64,000 bases of DNA from NCBI GenBank assembly GCA_947488155.1, contig CANKYK010000001.1:1444439-1508438 (forward strand). Reading direction: 5' to 3'. Below are positions 16,933 through 24,590 of the stretch, piece after piece. The stretch comes from an uncultured Erythrobacter sp. (GTDB taxonomy: Bacteria > Pseudomonadota > Alphaproteobacteria > Sphingomonadales > Sphingomonadaceae). The notes under the pieces are model-generated. The model was not told where the DNA came from. It did no database searches and saw only the letters and a program-made list of their open reading frames with translations. Both the position numbers and the translations under genes were made by a program. Every line of letters starts with the position of its first letter. Positions within the stretch are counted from its first letter, which is position 1.

Positions 16933-17906
16933 AGTTTCCGTTCTGGATGTCGATGCCGCAGCGCATGACATGGCTGGCGCCAGCGTTTGCCCTGGCTGTA
17001 CTGGGTTCGCCTGCGGGCGCACAGGTGGTCGAACCACAAGAAGAAGTGGCCGTTGAAGAAGCTGCCTCAGTGGATCGCGTCCAATTTGATGGGTTGGTCG
17101 AAATTCGCGGGGTCGAATCCGACGTGGATTTTGATCAGGGCGATGCAATCGACAGCTCTGGCGTGGGCGTGCGCGCCCGGCTTGGCGTGACATTTGACCT
17201 CAGCGAGACGACAAGTGTTCGGGCGGAGGCCGAAGGACGTATCTTTGAGTTTCGCGACGAGGCCCGCGATGGATTGGAAACCGCGGTTGGCCGTTTGCAC
17301 GTGACGCATCAAGTCTCTGAGGAAGTTCAGCTTCGCGGCCATCTGCGCCGCTTTGAAAATATCGCTGTTTTGGAGGCATTTAGCGCAGATCAAACGAGCA
17401 TAGGCGCGCGCGTTCAATGGCAAAGTGGCAACGATCGGGTGCGCGTAACCGCCGAATACCGTGAGCGTGAGTATGATACGAGCGTGGGCGGTGATGGTGA
17501 TGGCTATCAGGTGACTGCGCAATACAACCGCCGCCTTGGCCGCTATCACTGGATCCGTTTGGATGTTCGCCAAGAAGACATGCAAAGCGATAACGAGCCG
17601 CGCCGCAGCTTTGAACGCCAAAGCGCGCGGGTGAAATACAGCCTACCGATTGCCAAGCGCCTGCGGCTGCGCCCGTCGCTCGAATATCGCCAGTGGGATT
17701 ATGACGCTCGTATCGCTCAAGGTGACCCAAGCGGCGCATTGCGCGAAGACAGCTATGTTGCGCCCGCGGTTGAGCTTGCCTGGGGCCGCGCATCGCGCGG
17801 GCTCTATGCCAATGCCAGTGCGGAATACCGCATCAAATCCTCCAATGATGAACGCTTTGATGATGATGCAATCCGTGTCGGCGTCCGAATTGGCTATCGC
17901 TTCTAA
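16929..17906 (+). CDS. Outer-membrane beta-barrel protein
   Basis: 325 aa with a Sec signal (cleavage near 'GSPAGAQ', residue about 34). A long series of alternating amphipathic strands follows ('VGVRARLGVTFDLSETTSVRAEAEGRIF', 'RVRVTAEYREREYD', 'LRLRPSLEYRQWDYDAR'). It ends in 'VGVRIGYRF', with the C-terminal aromatic residue recognised by the BAM machinery. It resembles 10-14-strand barrels of unknown cargo and I cannot name a family. The gene starts with GTG inside the REC-Hpt stop (GTGA). It lies 230 bases upstream of the amyloid-like genes, so it could assist export or be regulated with them. Confidence 0.75.
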   Translation: MKFPFWMSMPQRMTWLAPAFALAVLGSPAGAQVVEPQEEVAVEEAASVDRVQFDGLVEIRGVESDVDFDQGDAIDSSGVGVRARLGVTFDLSETTSVRAEAEGRIFEFRDEARDGLETAVGRLHVTHQVSEEVQLRGHLRRFENIAVLEAFSADQTSIGARVQWQSGNDRVRVTAEYREREYDTSVGGDGDGYQVTAQYNRRLGRYHWIRLDVRQEDMQSDNEPRRSFERQSARVKYSLPIAKRLRLRPSLEYRQWDYDARIAQGDPSGALREDSYVAPAVELAWGRASRGLYANASAEYRIKSSNDERFDDDAIRVGVRIGYRF

Positions 17907-18136
17907 GGGGGCAAAGAGCACGTGATCACCGCTCAAACGGGGAGTGGTTGCGATTCGTTTTGGCACGATCCAACAGACCAAAATTAAGGGGCTTAAAACC
18001 CGCTCTACCGGGCGTGAGGACCCCAAAATTAACTTCCTTTTAGGTACATAGGTTTCCCTTTTGTAACAGGGTTCCTCCGTATTGTTGCTGAGCGACGGGC
18101 ACATCGGTGTCCACGATTCGTTTAGGAGACCAAGCA
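17907..18136 (+). promoter_or_regulatory. Leader/promoter region of the fap-like operon
   Basis: This non-coding stretch ends in a good ribosome binding site (TTTAGGAGACC before ATG 18137). It contains two identical 10-base direct repeats, CCAAAATTAA at 17978 and 18023, 45 bases apart, in a locally AT-rich context. That is a plausible paired regulator site upstream of the first amyloid-like gene. No sigma-54 -24/-12 signature is evident. Confidence 0.4.
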
Positions 18137-18748
18137 ATGAAAACTGCAATCTTTGCCGCTGTTGCTGTACTAGCGACCAGCACCTCAGCTTTCGCTCAGG
18201 ACGCTGCCGGCTCGACCACTGACGTCGACGTCGACAACGATGTTGTAGTCGTGGACACAGACGTGACGGTTGTTGAAGACAGCTTCGACAACTTCAACGA
18301 CAGCTTCGATGACAATTCGGACAACAACAGCTTCAACGACAACTCAAACCGTGAGTTCAACGATAGCTTTGACGACAACCGCGATTTCGTTGACAGCAAC
18401 AATGACAATTCGGTCAACAGCAGCGACAACTCAGAGCGCACGTTCAATGACAGCTTCGATGACAACTCGGACACCTTCACTGCGAACACCAACTTCAACA
18501 GCAACAATGTCTTCAATGACAATGCGATCGTTGCAGAAGCGACCCTGTCTAACGTTGTAACCGGCGTTGATGTGGACTTTGGCGATGTTGAAGATTCGGC
18601 TCGTTTCGTGAACCGTCTTAGCAACTCAGGCAATGCCTTCCGCAACTATTCAGGCCTGAACGCTCTCAACCAAAACACCGGCGTTGGCGCTTCGCAAAAC
18701 GCGAGCGTTACGATTGCCGTGTCGAGCGAAAACTTCGACGTAAACTAA
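18137..18748 (+). CDS. Secreted Asn/Asp/Ser-rich repeat protein, candidate FapC/FapB-type amyloid subunit
   Basis: 203 aa. The ORF-track start at 18107 is replaced by ATG 18137, which has AGGAG upstream and gives a clean signal peptide (cleavage after 'TSTSAFA', about residue 20). The mature chain has no Cys. From residue 48 to 130 it is extremely rich in N, D, S and F, with three copies of FNDSFDDN[SR]D (residues 53-62, 74-83 and 103-112). The C-terminal part ends with 'GLNALNQNTGVGASQNASVTIAV', resembling the Q/N-rich turns of Fap fibre proteins. The next three to four genes follow the fap order, so this is the best candidate for a fibre subunit. Direct homology to FapC cannot be proven by eye; repeats are more acidic than in Pseudomonas. 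Confidence 0.65.
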   Translation: MKTAIFAAVAVLATSTSAFAQDAAGSTTDVDVDNDVVVVDTDVTVVEDSFDNFNDSFDDNSDNNSFNDNSNREFNDSFDDNRDFVDSNNDNSVNSSDNSERTFNDSFDDNSDTFTANTNFNSNNVFNDNAIVAEATLSNVVTGVDVDFGDVEDSARFVNRLSNSGNAFRNYSGLNALNQNTGVGASQNASVTIAVSSENFDVN

Positions 18749-18752
18749 GTCG

Positions 18753-18812
18753 CTTTCAGGTTTGCTTTGCGCCGCCTGCCCACAGAGGTAGGCTGGCGTA
18801 GGCACCTGAAAA
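18753..18812 (+). promoter_or_regulatory. Large intercistronic mRNA hairpin between the two amyloid-like genes
   Basis: CTTTCAGGT pairs with ACCTGAAA(A), and inside it CGCC-GCCTGCC pairs with GGTAGGC-TGGCG around a six-base loop (CACAGA). There is no T-run, so it is more likely a 3'-end stabiliser or partial attenuator than a full terminator. It would let the first cistron be made in excess over the rest of the operon. Confidence 0.6.
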
Positions 18813-18827
18813 CAAGGAGTTAAAGCT

Positions 18828-19205
18828 ATGACTAAGATTAGCATGGCATTTGCAATGGCTTGCGCTGCTGTAGCCTCTCCGGCACTTGCCGAAGACGCCA
18901 AATCAGCGCCTGCAGAGCAGACTGCGCCTGTGGCAAAGTCAGTGTTTGCTGACGCCACTCCGGTGGATGAGGGCAAGCTGGCGAAAATCGCTGGCCGTGA
19001 AGACCTGACCCAGCTGACCAATTCGGATCAGACGAACAGCGTTGGCGGCAATAGCGTCGGCGACAATTCGAACACGGGTACGATCTCAATCAGCGATAGT
19101 GCCTTTAGCAATCTGAATGGAATAACCATTCTCAATGCCAACACCGGCAACAACGTCGCGATCAACGCCGCTGTTCAAGTAAACATCGCGCTTCCGGCTC
19201 AGTAA
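18828..19205 (+). CDS. Small secreted amyloid-like protein, candidate FapB/nucleator-type subunit
   Basis: 125 aa with a Sec signal (cleavage near 'ASPALA', residue 21) and a strong AAGGAG site. The mature N-terminus carries 'PVDEGKLAKIAGRED' (about residues 45-59), which resembles leader motifs of the L-x-x-I-x-G type. The C-terminal 65 residues are Asn/Ser/Thr/Gly-rich with a repetitive turn pattern: 'NSVGGNSVGDNSNTGTISIS' and 'NGITILNANTGNNVAINAAV'. Small size, Q/N-type repeats and position directly before the C39 peptidase fit a minor fibre subunit or nucleator such as FapB. The C-terminal NANTGNN...NAAV block parallels the NQNTGVG...NASV block of the preceding gene, so the two are probably related. 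Confidence 0.6.
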   Translation: MTKISMAFAMACAAVASPALAEDAKSAPAEQTAPVAKSVFADATPVDEGKLAKIAGREDLTQLTNSDQTNSVGGNSVGDNSNTGTISISDSAFSNLNGITILNANTGNNVAINAAVQVNIALPAQ

Positions 19206-19219
19206 GCTGGGATTGTAAT

Positions 19220-19939
19220 ATGGCATTTGGCGGCGTCTCACGAATGATCACGGCAATGGCAGGGGCAATGCTCCTGCCTGCTTGTGCCGCTGTGCCTGTC
19301 GATGACGGCGGGTTTCAGCTCACAACGCATGCCGGATCGCTGGCGCTGGAAACCGCGCCTCGCAGCATGGTTGAGACCCGCTATGACACGGTTATCCGCC
19401 AGCAATTTGATTTCAGCTGCGGTTCCGCCGCGCTCGCAACGCTGCTGACTTACCATTATGGCCGCGATCAAGGTGAAGGTCTGGTGTTTCGCGGCATGTG
19501 GCGCGATGGTGACCAGGCAGCGATTCAGAAGCAGGGTTTCTCCCTGCTCGACATGAAACGTTACCTTGGCGCTCAGGGAATTGACGCAAATGGCTATAAG
19601 GTCTCGCTTGACCAAGTTCGCCAGGCTGGAACCCCTGGGATCGCGCTGATCGCGCCGGGTGGATACCGCCATTTCGTGGTGGTCAAGGGCATTGAAGACG
19701 GTTTCGTCTTGGTCGGAGATCCCTCGTTGGGGCTGCGCCGGATGGACCGCGAAGAATTCGAAGAAACCTGGAACGGCGTCTATTTTGTTGTGACAGGTGG
19801 AGCAAATATTAACCATCTTGCCTTTAATGCAGACGCGCAATGGGGCCGCGTCGCAGCATTTGGGGCGGACCAGGGCATGTTCCAGCCGGTGAGTCAGCAA
19901 GTTCTGAACCTTACCGCGCCGGGCTACGGGGAATTTTAA
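19220..19939 (+). CDS. C39-family cysteine peptidase, FapD-like
   Basis: 239 aa. An N-terminal signal contains a possible lipobox ('LLPAC', Cys22). The rest is a stand-alone peptidase C39 domain: oxyanion Gln and catalytic Cys in 'RQQFDFSCGSAALATLLTYHYG' (Cys67), His in 'YRHFVVVKG' (His151) and Asp in 'LVGDPSLG' (Asp167). All catalytic residues are intact. C39 domains normally process double-glycine leaders inside ABC exporters. A free periplasmic version next to amyloid genes is the signature of FapD, needed for fibre assembly in Pseudomonas. Translation may start at 19220 or at ATG 19244. Flanking substrates with GG- or GR-ended motifs (18828 and 19942 genes) make them plausible targets; this is inference. 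Confidence 0.8.
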   Translation: MAFGGVSRMITAMAGAMLLPACAAVPVDDGGFQLTTHAGSLALETAPRSMVETRYDTVIRQQFDFSCGSAALATLLTYHYGRDQGEGLVFRGMWRDGDQAAIQKQGFSLLDMKRYLGAQGIDANGYKVSLDQVRQAGTPGIALIAPGGYRHFVVVKGIEDGFVLVGDPSLGLRRMDREEFEETWNGVYFVVTGGANINHLAFNADAQWGRVAAFGADQGMFQPVSQQVLNLTAPGYGEF

Positions 19940-19941
19940 CG

Positions 19942-20451
19942 ATGCGATTTATTCGCTTTCTTGCTGTGATACTTGCCTTTGTGGCTGCACCTGTCGCTGC
20001 GCAATCGCCATTTGGCGCGGTTGCGGCGATGGATGACGCTGCTTTGGCTGGTGAACGCGGCGGCTTTATTCTTCCCGGTGGCATCGATCTGGACTTGGCC
20101 ATCACCCAGGAAACCAGCATTGATGGAGAGCTCGTATTGCGCTCGTCCTATGTGCTGGCTCAGGGCGGACCCGTTGTATCGATTGAGCAAGTGTCTCAGA
20201 ACGTTTCGGTGGAAGCCGAGGGCGACGATACAGGTAGCCGTATAACCATTTCGGTTCCTCAAACCCAGGTTGTTCACCTGGCAGGCCGGACGACCGGCAG
20301 TATTATCACCAATTCCGCCGATGACCGCACCATTTCGACCGTCACGTCCATTGATCTCGATTTGTCGAGAACGGCTGTTGGTCAAATTGGTTCGCTCATA
20401 CCGTCTCTGGGCGCACTTGCTGAGGATGCAGCAAACTTCAGTTTCGACTGA
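19942..20451 (+). CDS. Small secreted protein in FapE position with double-glycine-like motif
   Basis: 169 aa. The ORF-track start (19840) lies inside the peptidase gene. The ATG at 19942 is two bases after that gene's stop and begins a clear signal peptide ('FLAVILAFVAAPVAA', cleavage near residue 20-21). Just after it comes 'AAMDDAALAGERGGFILPGG' (about residues 28-47), reminiscent of double-glycine leaders cut by C39 peptidases. The remainder looks beta-rich and hydrophobic/Thr-Ser alternating. In the fap operon this slot is occupied by FapE, an extracellular fibre-associated protein. I see no definite sequence identity to FapE, so the call rests on position, export signal and size. Confidence 0.55.
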   Translation: MRFIRFLAVILAFVAAPVAAQSPFGAVAAMDDAALAGERGGFILPGGIDLDLAITQETSIDGELVLRSSYVLAQGGPVVSIEQVSQNVSVEAEGDDTGSRITISVPQTQVVHLAGRTTGSIITNSADDRTISTVTSIDLDLSRTAVGQIGSLIPSLGALAEDAANFSFD

Positions 20452-20488
20452 CCTTAGTCGCGACTGTCCGGACGGATGGTAATACACA

Positions 20489-21952
20489 ATGCGCAACGCA
20501 TTTCTGAGCCTCGCTCTTATGGGCGCCGCTTTGCTCGCAGGGCCAGCCGCTGCCCAGAACGCAGGGCAAGGCGCTGGCACTCCGACGCGCGAAATCGAGA
20601 TGGTTTCGCGGCCCGTCGTGCAGCCTGTTGGCACGCGCTCGGCCAAGCCTGCGGCTCAAGTAGCGTCAAATCTGGACATACAGTCTAAAACCCCGACAAA
20701 CGCGGCTGAACTGGCGCAATTGCGCGCTGAAGTGTCAGCTCAACGGGATTCGATCGCGCAGCAGATCAGCGCGCTTCAAGCGCAGCAAAACCAATTGGAC
20801 GCGATGGAGCGACGCTTGGCGCTTGCTCTAGGCGAAGAACCCGTGGTTCGCCGTGCGGCCGTTACACCTTCTCAGGCTCAGCCTGGTGCCGCGCCGCGCC
20901 GTGTTGCCACTGCGGCCCCACAAGGTGCTCAGAACGCGCAAACAGGCGGTTCCCAGGGCCGTCCGCAAGGCGCCGTGGGCGTTGCGCCGGAAGATGCCGA
21001 TCGCCAACCAGAAATTGCCGCGCTGGGCCGTCAGGGCAGCGCTATCACCAAAAAGGGTAAGTTAAGCGGTGAGGTCGAGTGGAGCTATGCCCGCGCTGAC
21101 CGTAACCGTGCACTCTTCCGCGGTGTCGAAGTGGTCGAATCCGTCCTCGTCGGCGTGTTTGATATCAACGAAAGCCGCCAGGACGTGTTTACCCAGAAGG
21201 TCGGCCTGCAATATGGCCTGACCGATGATCTGGAAATTGGCGTCGATGTGCCGTTTATCGCCCGCTGGGACACCTCAGTCCTGACGCCTGTGGCTGGGCC
21301 TGATGCGAATGGCGACACGCGCGAGATTGATAACAGCGCCAGCGGCTATGGCATCGGTGATGTCGAAGTGCTGCTACGCAAGCAATTGCACGCCCCCAAG
21401 GGCTTTGGCGCCTATTTGATTGGCAATCTACAGGTCGACATTCCAACCGGAAGAGGCCCATTCGAACTCAACCGCAACCAATTTGGTGAAGCGAGTGAAG
21501 CGGCGACCGGCTCAGGTTTCTGGGGCGTGACCCCGGGTATTACCGCCATTATCCCAAGTGATCCGGGCGTTTTGTTCGGTAGCTTGAGCTATACCAAGAA
21601 CTTCGCACGTGACGTCAATGCGGTATTGCCGCCAGTGCAGATCGAACGAGTGGATCCCGGTGACGTCATTTCCTTCAGCGCCGGCGTCGGCCTTGCGCTC
21701 AATCCGCGACTGTCGCTTAACTTTGGCTATGCGCACAGCTGGGGCTTTGGAACCGAGACCACAACACGGGCGTTGACCGAAGGTGCGGAATCGGTTACTC
21801 AGAGGTCACGTGATCTCCAGATTGGACGCTTTCTGTTTGGGACAACCTATAAGATCAATCCAAAGACGAGCGTGAATTTCGGGATCGAAGCGGGCCTTAC
21901 CGATGACGCGACCGATATGCGCGCGGTCGTTCGCTTCCCATTCGTATTCTAA
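20489..21952 (+). CDS. FapF-like outer-membrane porin with N-terminal coiled coil
   Basis: 487 aa: signal peptide (to about residue 22), then a coiled coil at about residues 70-115 ('LAQLRAEVSAQRDSIAQQIS' and onward). An Ala/Gln/Pro-rich linker follows (120-175), then from about residue 190 a beta-barrel of the type grouped with putative transporters ('KVGLQYGLTDDLEIGVDVPF', 'GVTPGITAIIPSDPGVLFG'), ending in 'VVRFPFVF' with a C-terminal Phe. Coiled coil plus linker plus barrel is exactly the architecture of FapF, the trimeric porin that secretes Fap amyloid subunits. It closes the cluster, as fapF does. This is the strongest evidence, with FapD, that the locus is a Fap-type system. Confidence 0.75.
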   Translation: MRNAFLSLALMGAALLAGPAAAQNAGQGAGTPTREIEMVSRPVVQPVGTRSAKPAAQVASNLDIQSKTPTNAAELAQLRAEVSAQRDSIAQQISALQAQQNQLDAMERRLALALGEEPVVRRAAVTPSQAQPGAAPRRVATAAPQGAQNAQTGGSQGRPQGAVGVAPEDADRQPEIAALGRQGSAITKKGKLSGEVEWSYARADRNRALFRGVEVVESVLVGVFDINESRQDVFTQKVGLQYGLTDDLEIGVDVPFIARWDTSVLTPVAGPDANGDTREIDNSASGYGIGDVEVLLRKQLHAPKGFGAYLIGNLQVDIPTGRGPFELNRNQFGEASEAATGSGFWGVTPGITAIIPSDPGVLFGSLSYTKNFARDVNAVLPPVQIERVDPGDVISFSAGVGLALNPRLSLNFGYAHSWGFGTETTTRALTEGAESVTQRSRDLQIGRFLFGTTYKINPKTSVNFGIEAGLTDDATDMRAVVRFPFVF

Positions 21953-22075
21953 AGCGCATTGCTTTTTCGGCCATAGCCACCCGCACCCTCCGCCCTTCCA
22001 CCCGGATTGTATCCCGGTAGGTTCCGGCTCGAATGGCGCAGGGATGCCGGGCCGACTGAGTTTTAACGCTTCAAA

Positions 22076-23326
22076 TCACGCCCATCCGTTTTCGAGAAAC
22101 TCCAGCGCGCAGCCGGCCAGCATCGCTGCACCCTTGGGCAGTGCGCTCTCGTCAACATGCATGCGGGGCGAGTGAATGGCGCAGCAGCTGCTCCAATCCT
22201 CGCCATCTGGGGCCACGCCGAGGAAGAACATCGCGCCCGGCACTTTCTCAAGCACATAAGAGAAATCCTCTGCGCCCATAATCGGGTCGGCGAGGTCGCG
22301 CCAGGCATCTGCTCCGTTGTCACTCAAAGCGCTAGCAACCTTCCGACCCAGCTCCACCGCTCGCTCATCGCATAACGTCACTGGAAAGCCAGGTTCGATC
22401 TCGCAGGTCGCCGTGACGCCATAGGCTGCTGCTGTGCTCAAAGTGACGTCAGCGATCAGTTGGTGCACTTTTGTGCGGTTTTCTGCGGTTAGAGTGCGGA
22501 TCGTCCCTGACACAGCGGCGTCATCGGGGATGACATTATGCGCCGTGCCAGTGTGGATTTGCGTCACAGTCACCACGACTGCGCTGGCGGCATTGAAGCG
22601 CCGTGTTACCATGGCTTGCAGCGCGCCAACGATCGCTGCGGCGGCTGGTACGGGATCTTCGCAATCATGCGGCATAGACGCGTGGCCGCCCTTGCCCGTC
22701 ACAGTGATCGTGAATTGATCGGCCGCCGCCATCAGCGGACCCGGCCTACCCGCGAGCACCCCGTATGCCGCGTTTGGCATGATGTGCAGCGCAAAGGCTG
22801 CGTCCGGCAAAGGGCGTTCACTCTCGTCGTCCCCGCCAAGCAATCCGTCTTCGAGCATGAAGCGCGCGCCGTGATATCCCTCCTCGCCCGGTTGAAACAT
22901 GAAATCGACCTCGCCCGCGATATCGGCGCGGCGCGCATCAAGCAGCTTGGCTGCTGTCACCAACATGGCGGTGTGGGTATCATGCCCGCAGGCATGCATT
23001 CGCCCAGGGATAGTGGAGGCAAACTCGAGATCGGTTTTCTCTGCCATCGGCAAGGCGTCCATATCCCCGCGCAAGACGACCCGCTCGCGCCCCGGCGTGC
23101 CCGGTTTCGCGCCCCTCAGGGTTGCGACCGCTCCGGTGCAAGAGGTGCCAATCCGCCATTCAAGGTCAATATCAGCCAGTGCTTCGCGCACTTTGGCCAG
23201 TGTTTTGGGCGTTTCGAGCCCCAATTCCGGTTCGGCATGGATCGCCCGGCGCAGCGCAACAAGGTCAGGCGCAAGCTCCTCGGCAGAGGCGGCAAGATCG
23301 GGCGAAATGAGCGCGGATGTAAGCAT
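22076..23326 (-). CDS. M20-family metallo-amidohydrolase (hippurate hydrolase / N-acyl amino acid amidohydrolase-like)
   Basis: Metal-binding motifs of the M20D group are visible: 'RGDMDALPMAEKTD', 'GRMHACGHDTHTAMLV' and 'MFQPGEEGYHGARFM', with a late His in 'IMGAEDFSYVLEKVPG...IHSPRMHVDE'. It hydrolyses amide bonds of N-acyl amino acids or similar compounds in the cytoplasm; the natural substrate cannot be told. I chose ATG 23326 (MLTSAL) instead of the ORF-track start at 23401, because the extra 25 residues are Arg/Cys-rich and unlike the family. That gives 416 aa, a usual length. It converges with the fap-like operon and looks unrelated to it. Confidence 0.88.
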   Translation of the reverse strand: MLTSALISPDLAASAEELAPDLVALRRAIHAEPELGLETPKTLAKVREALADIDLEWRIGTSCTGAVATLRGAKPGTPGRERVVLRGDMDALPMAEKTDLEFASTIPGRMHACGHDTHTAMLVTAAKLLDARRADIAGEVDFMFQPGEEGYHGARFMLEDGLLGGDDESERPLPDAAFALHIMPNAAYGVLAGRPGPLMAAADQFTITVTGKGGHASMPHDCEDPVPAAAAIVGALQAMVTRRFNAASAVVVTVTQIHTGTAHNVIPDDAAVSGTIRTLTAENRTKVHQLIADVTLSTAAAYGVTATCEIEPGFPVTLCDERAVELGRKVASALSDNGADAWRDLADPIMGAEDFSYVLEKVPGAMFFLGVAPDGEDWSSCCAIHSPRMHVDESALPKGAAMLAGCALEFLENGWA

Positions 23327-23540
23327 GGGCCGCAGTCTAACCCCGCTCACCCCCTGCGGGCCAGCCCGAATTGCGCGCGCCGCGCCGCATCTGGTGCACA
23401 TGTGCCTCCGCCGGTCGCAAATACAGGCTTGTCATGGGCAATTTAACCCCGATGTAACCAGCCTCGCCCGCCAACCGTAACGTCAGCCGGGTGAGAAATT
23501 TCTGGCAGACTAACCCTGTTTGCCGCTAGGAGCCGCAATT

Positions 23541-24590
23541 ATGGGCACGTCGATATACGAATTTCCGCAGAGTTCGCAGCCAGATGCTGCGCGCGGAGCC
23601 GTGTCTGCACCGGGATCAAAGCCGCGCCGCGCGCGCGCGCCGGGTGAAGTGCCAACCGTTGGCGTGATCTACAATCCGCGCAGCCACCGCAATAAGGGCC
23701 AGGATTTTGACTGCGGGATCAGCCCGGATGTCTTCATCGTTCAACCTGGTGATCGCAATCAACTGCCTCAGGCCCTGTCTAGCCTGGCGAAACGCGGAAT
23801 TGATCTGCTCGTCATTAATGGTGGGGACGGCACCGTGCGTGATGTGCTGACCTGCGGACAGAGCATTTTTGGCGACGATTGGCCACCAATTGCTGTTCTG
23901 CCTAAGGGTAAGACCAATGCGCTGACCGTTGATCTCGACGTGCCGCTCGATTGGACGCTGCAAGGCGCGATTGACGCGTTGGACAATGGCGGGCGGATTA
24001 TGCGCCGCCCGATGGCGCTTACCGCGCTGACTGGACCAAAGGCTCGCGTTTTGGGTTTTATCATGGGTGCGGGCGCTTTTGCGCGGGCAACCACGCAAAC
24101 CGGACAAAGCGCGCACCGACTGGGCGCTTTCGATTCCGTCGTCGTTGCCGTGGCGACCGCTTGGGTGATCCTGCAATCGCTGCTCGGTTCGCGAGGCAAT
24201 GTCTGGCGCCGCGGCGCTGAAATGGAACTTAGGCTTGGGCCGAACAGCGCCTTGATGGAGCATAGCGGACACGGTGATCCCAAACGGCGGCAGCTGCTGT
24301 TTGCCTCCACTTTGGAGCGTTTGCCAGCGGGGCTTAAGCCATTTGGCAAGCTGACCAAGGGATTGCGGCTCGTCGCGCTTGATCAGATCTCTCGCCGGAC
24401 CGCGGCTTTGCTGCCGATTTTAACGCGCGGTTGGACGCCGAAAAACCTGCGGGAACGCGGCATTCACCAGGTTAGCGCGCCCAGCTTTACACTCGATATT
24501 GATGGTCAGGTGATCTTGGACGGCGAGGCATTCCCGGCCGGGAAATATCGGATCGAGCAAAGCCAAGAGCTGGAATTCGTAACCCCGTGA
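23541..24590 (+). CDS. Diacylglycerol/lipid kinase family protein (DAGK catalytic domain)
   Basis: 349 aa from ATG 23541, which has TAGGAG ten bases upstream; the ORF-track start is a TTG seven codons earlier. It has the DAGK_cat motifs 'VGVIYNPRSHRNKG' near the N-terminus and the nucleotide-binding 'LLVINGGDGTVRDVL', and a C-terminal beta domain ending 'VILDGEAFPAGKYRIEQ'. These soluble kinases phosphorylate diacylglycerol, sphingoid bases or related lipids. Its stop overlaps the GTG of the next gene (GTGA), and that gene looks like a Tam41-type cytidylyltransferase. A phosphatidic-acid-making role is therefore attractive, though the lipid substrate is inferred. Confidence 0.85.
   Translation: MGTSIYEFPQSSQPDAARGAVSAPGSKPRRARAPGEVPTVGVIYNPRSHRNKGQDFDCGISPDVFIVQPGDRNQLPQALSSLAKRGIDLLVINGGDGTVRDVLTCGQSIFGDDWPPIAVLPKGKTNALTVDLDVPLDWTLQGAIDALDNGGRIMRRPMALTALTGPKARVLGFIMGAGAFARATTQTGQSAHRLGAFDSVVVAVATAWVILQSLLGSRGNVWRRGAEMELRLGPNSALMEHSGHGDPKRRQLLFASTLERLPAGLKPFGKLTKGLRLVALDQISRRTAALLPILTRGWTPKNLRERGIHQVSAPSFTLDIDGQVILDGEAFPAGKYRIEQSQELEFVTP

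Noticed and set aside
18290-18475. CRISPR-like array in the FND-rich gene
   Set aside because: The repeats are in-frame protein repeats of unequal spacing within a signal-peptide-bearing gene; no constant DNA repeat and spacer pattern.
18137-21952. Curli (csg) system
   Set aside because: No CsgG-like lipoprotein pore, CsgE/F or CsgD is present; the peptidase and coiled-coil barrel fit Fap.
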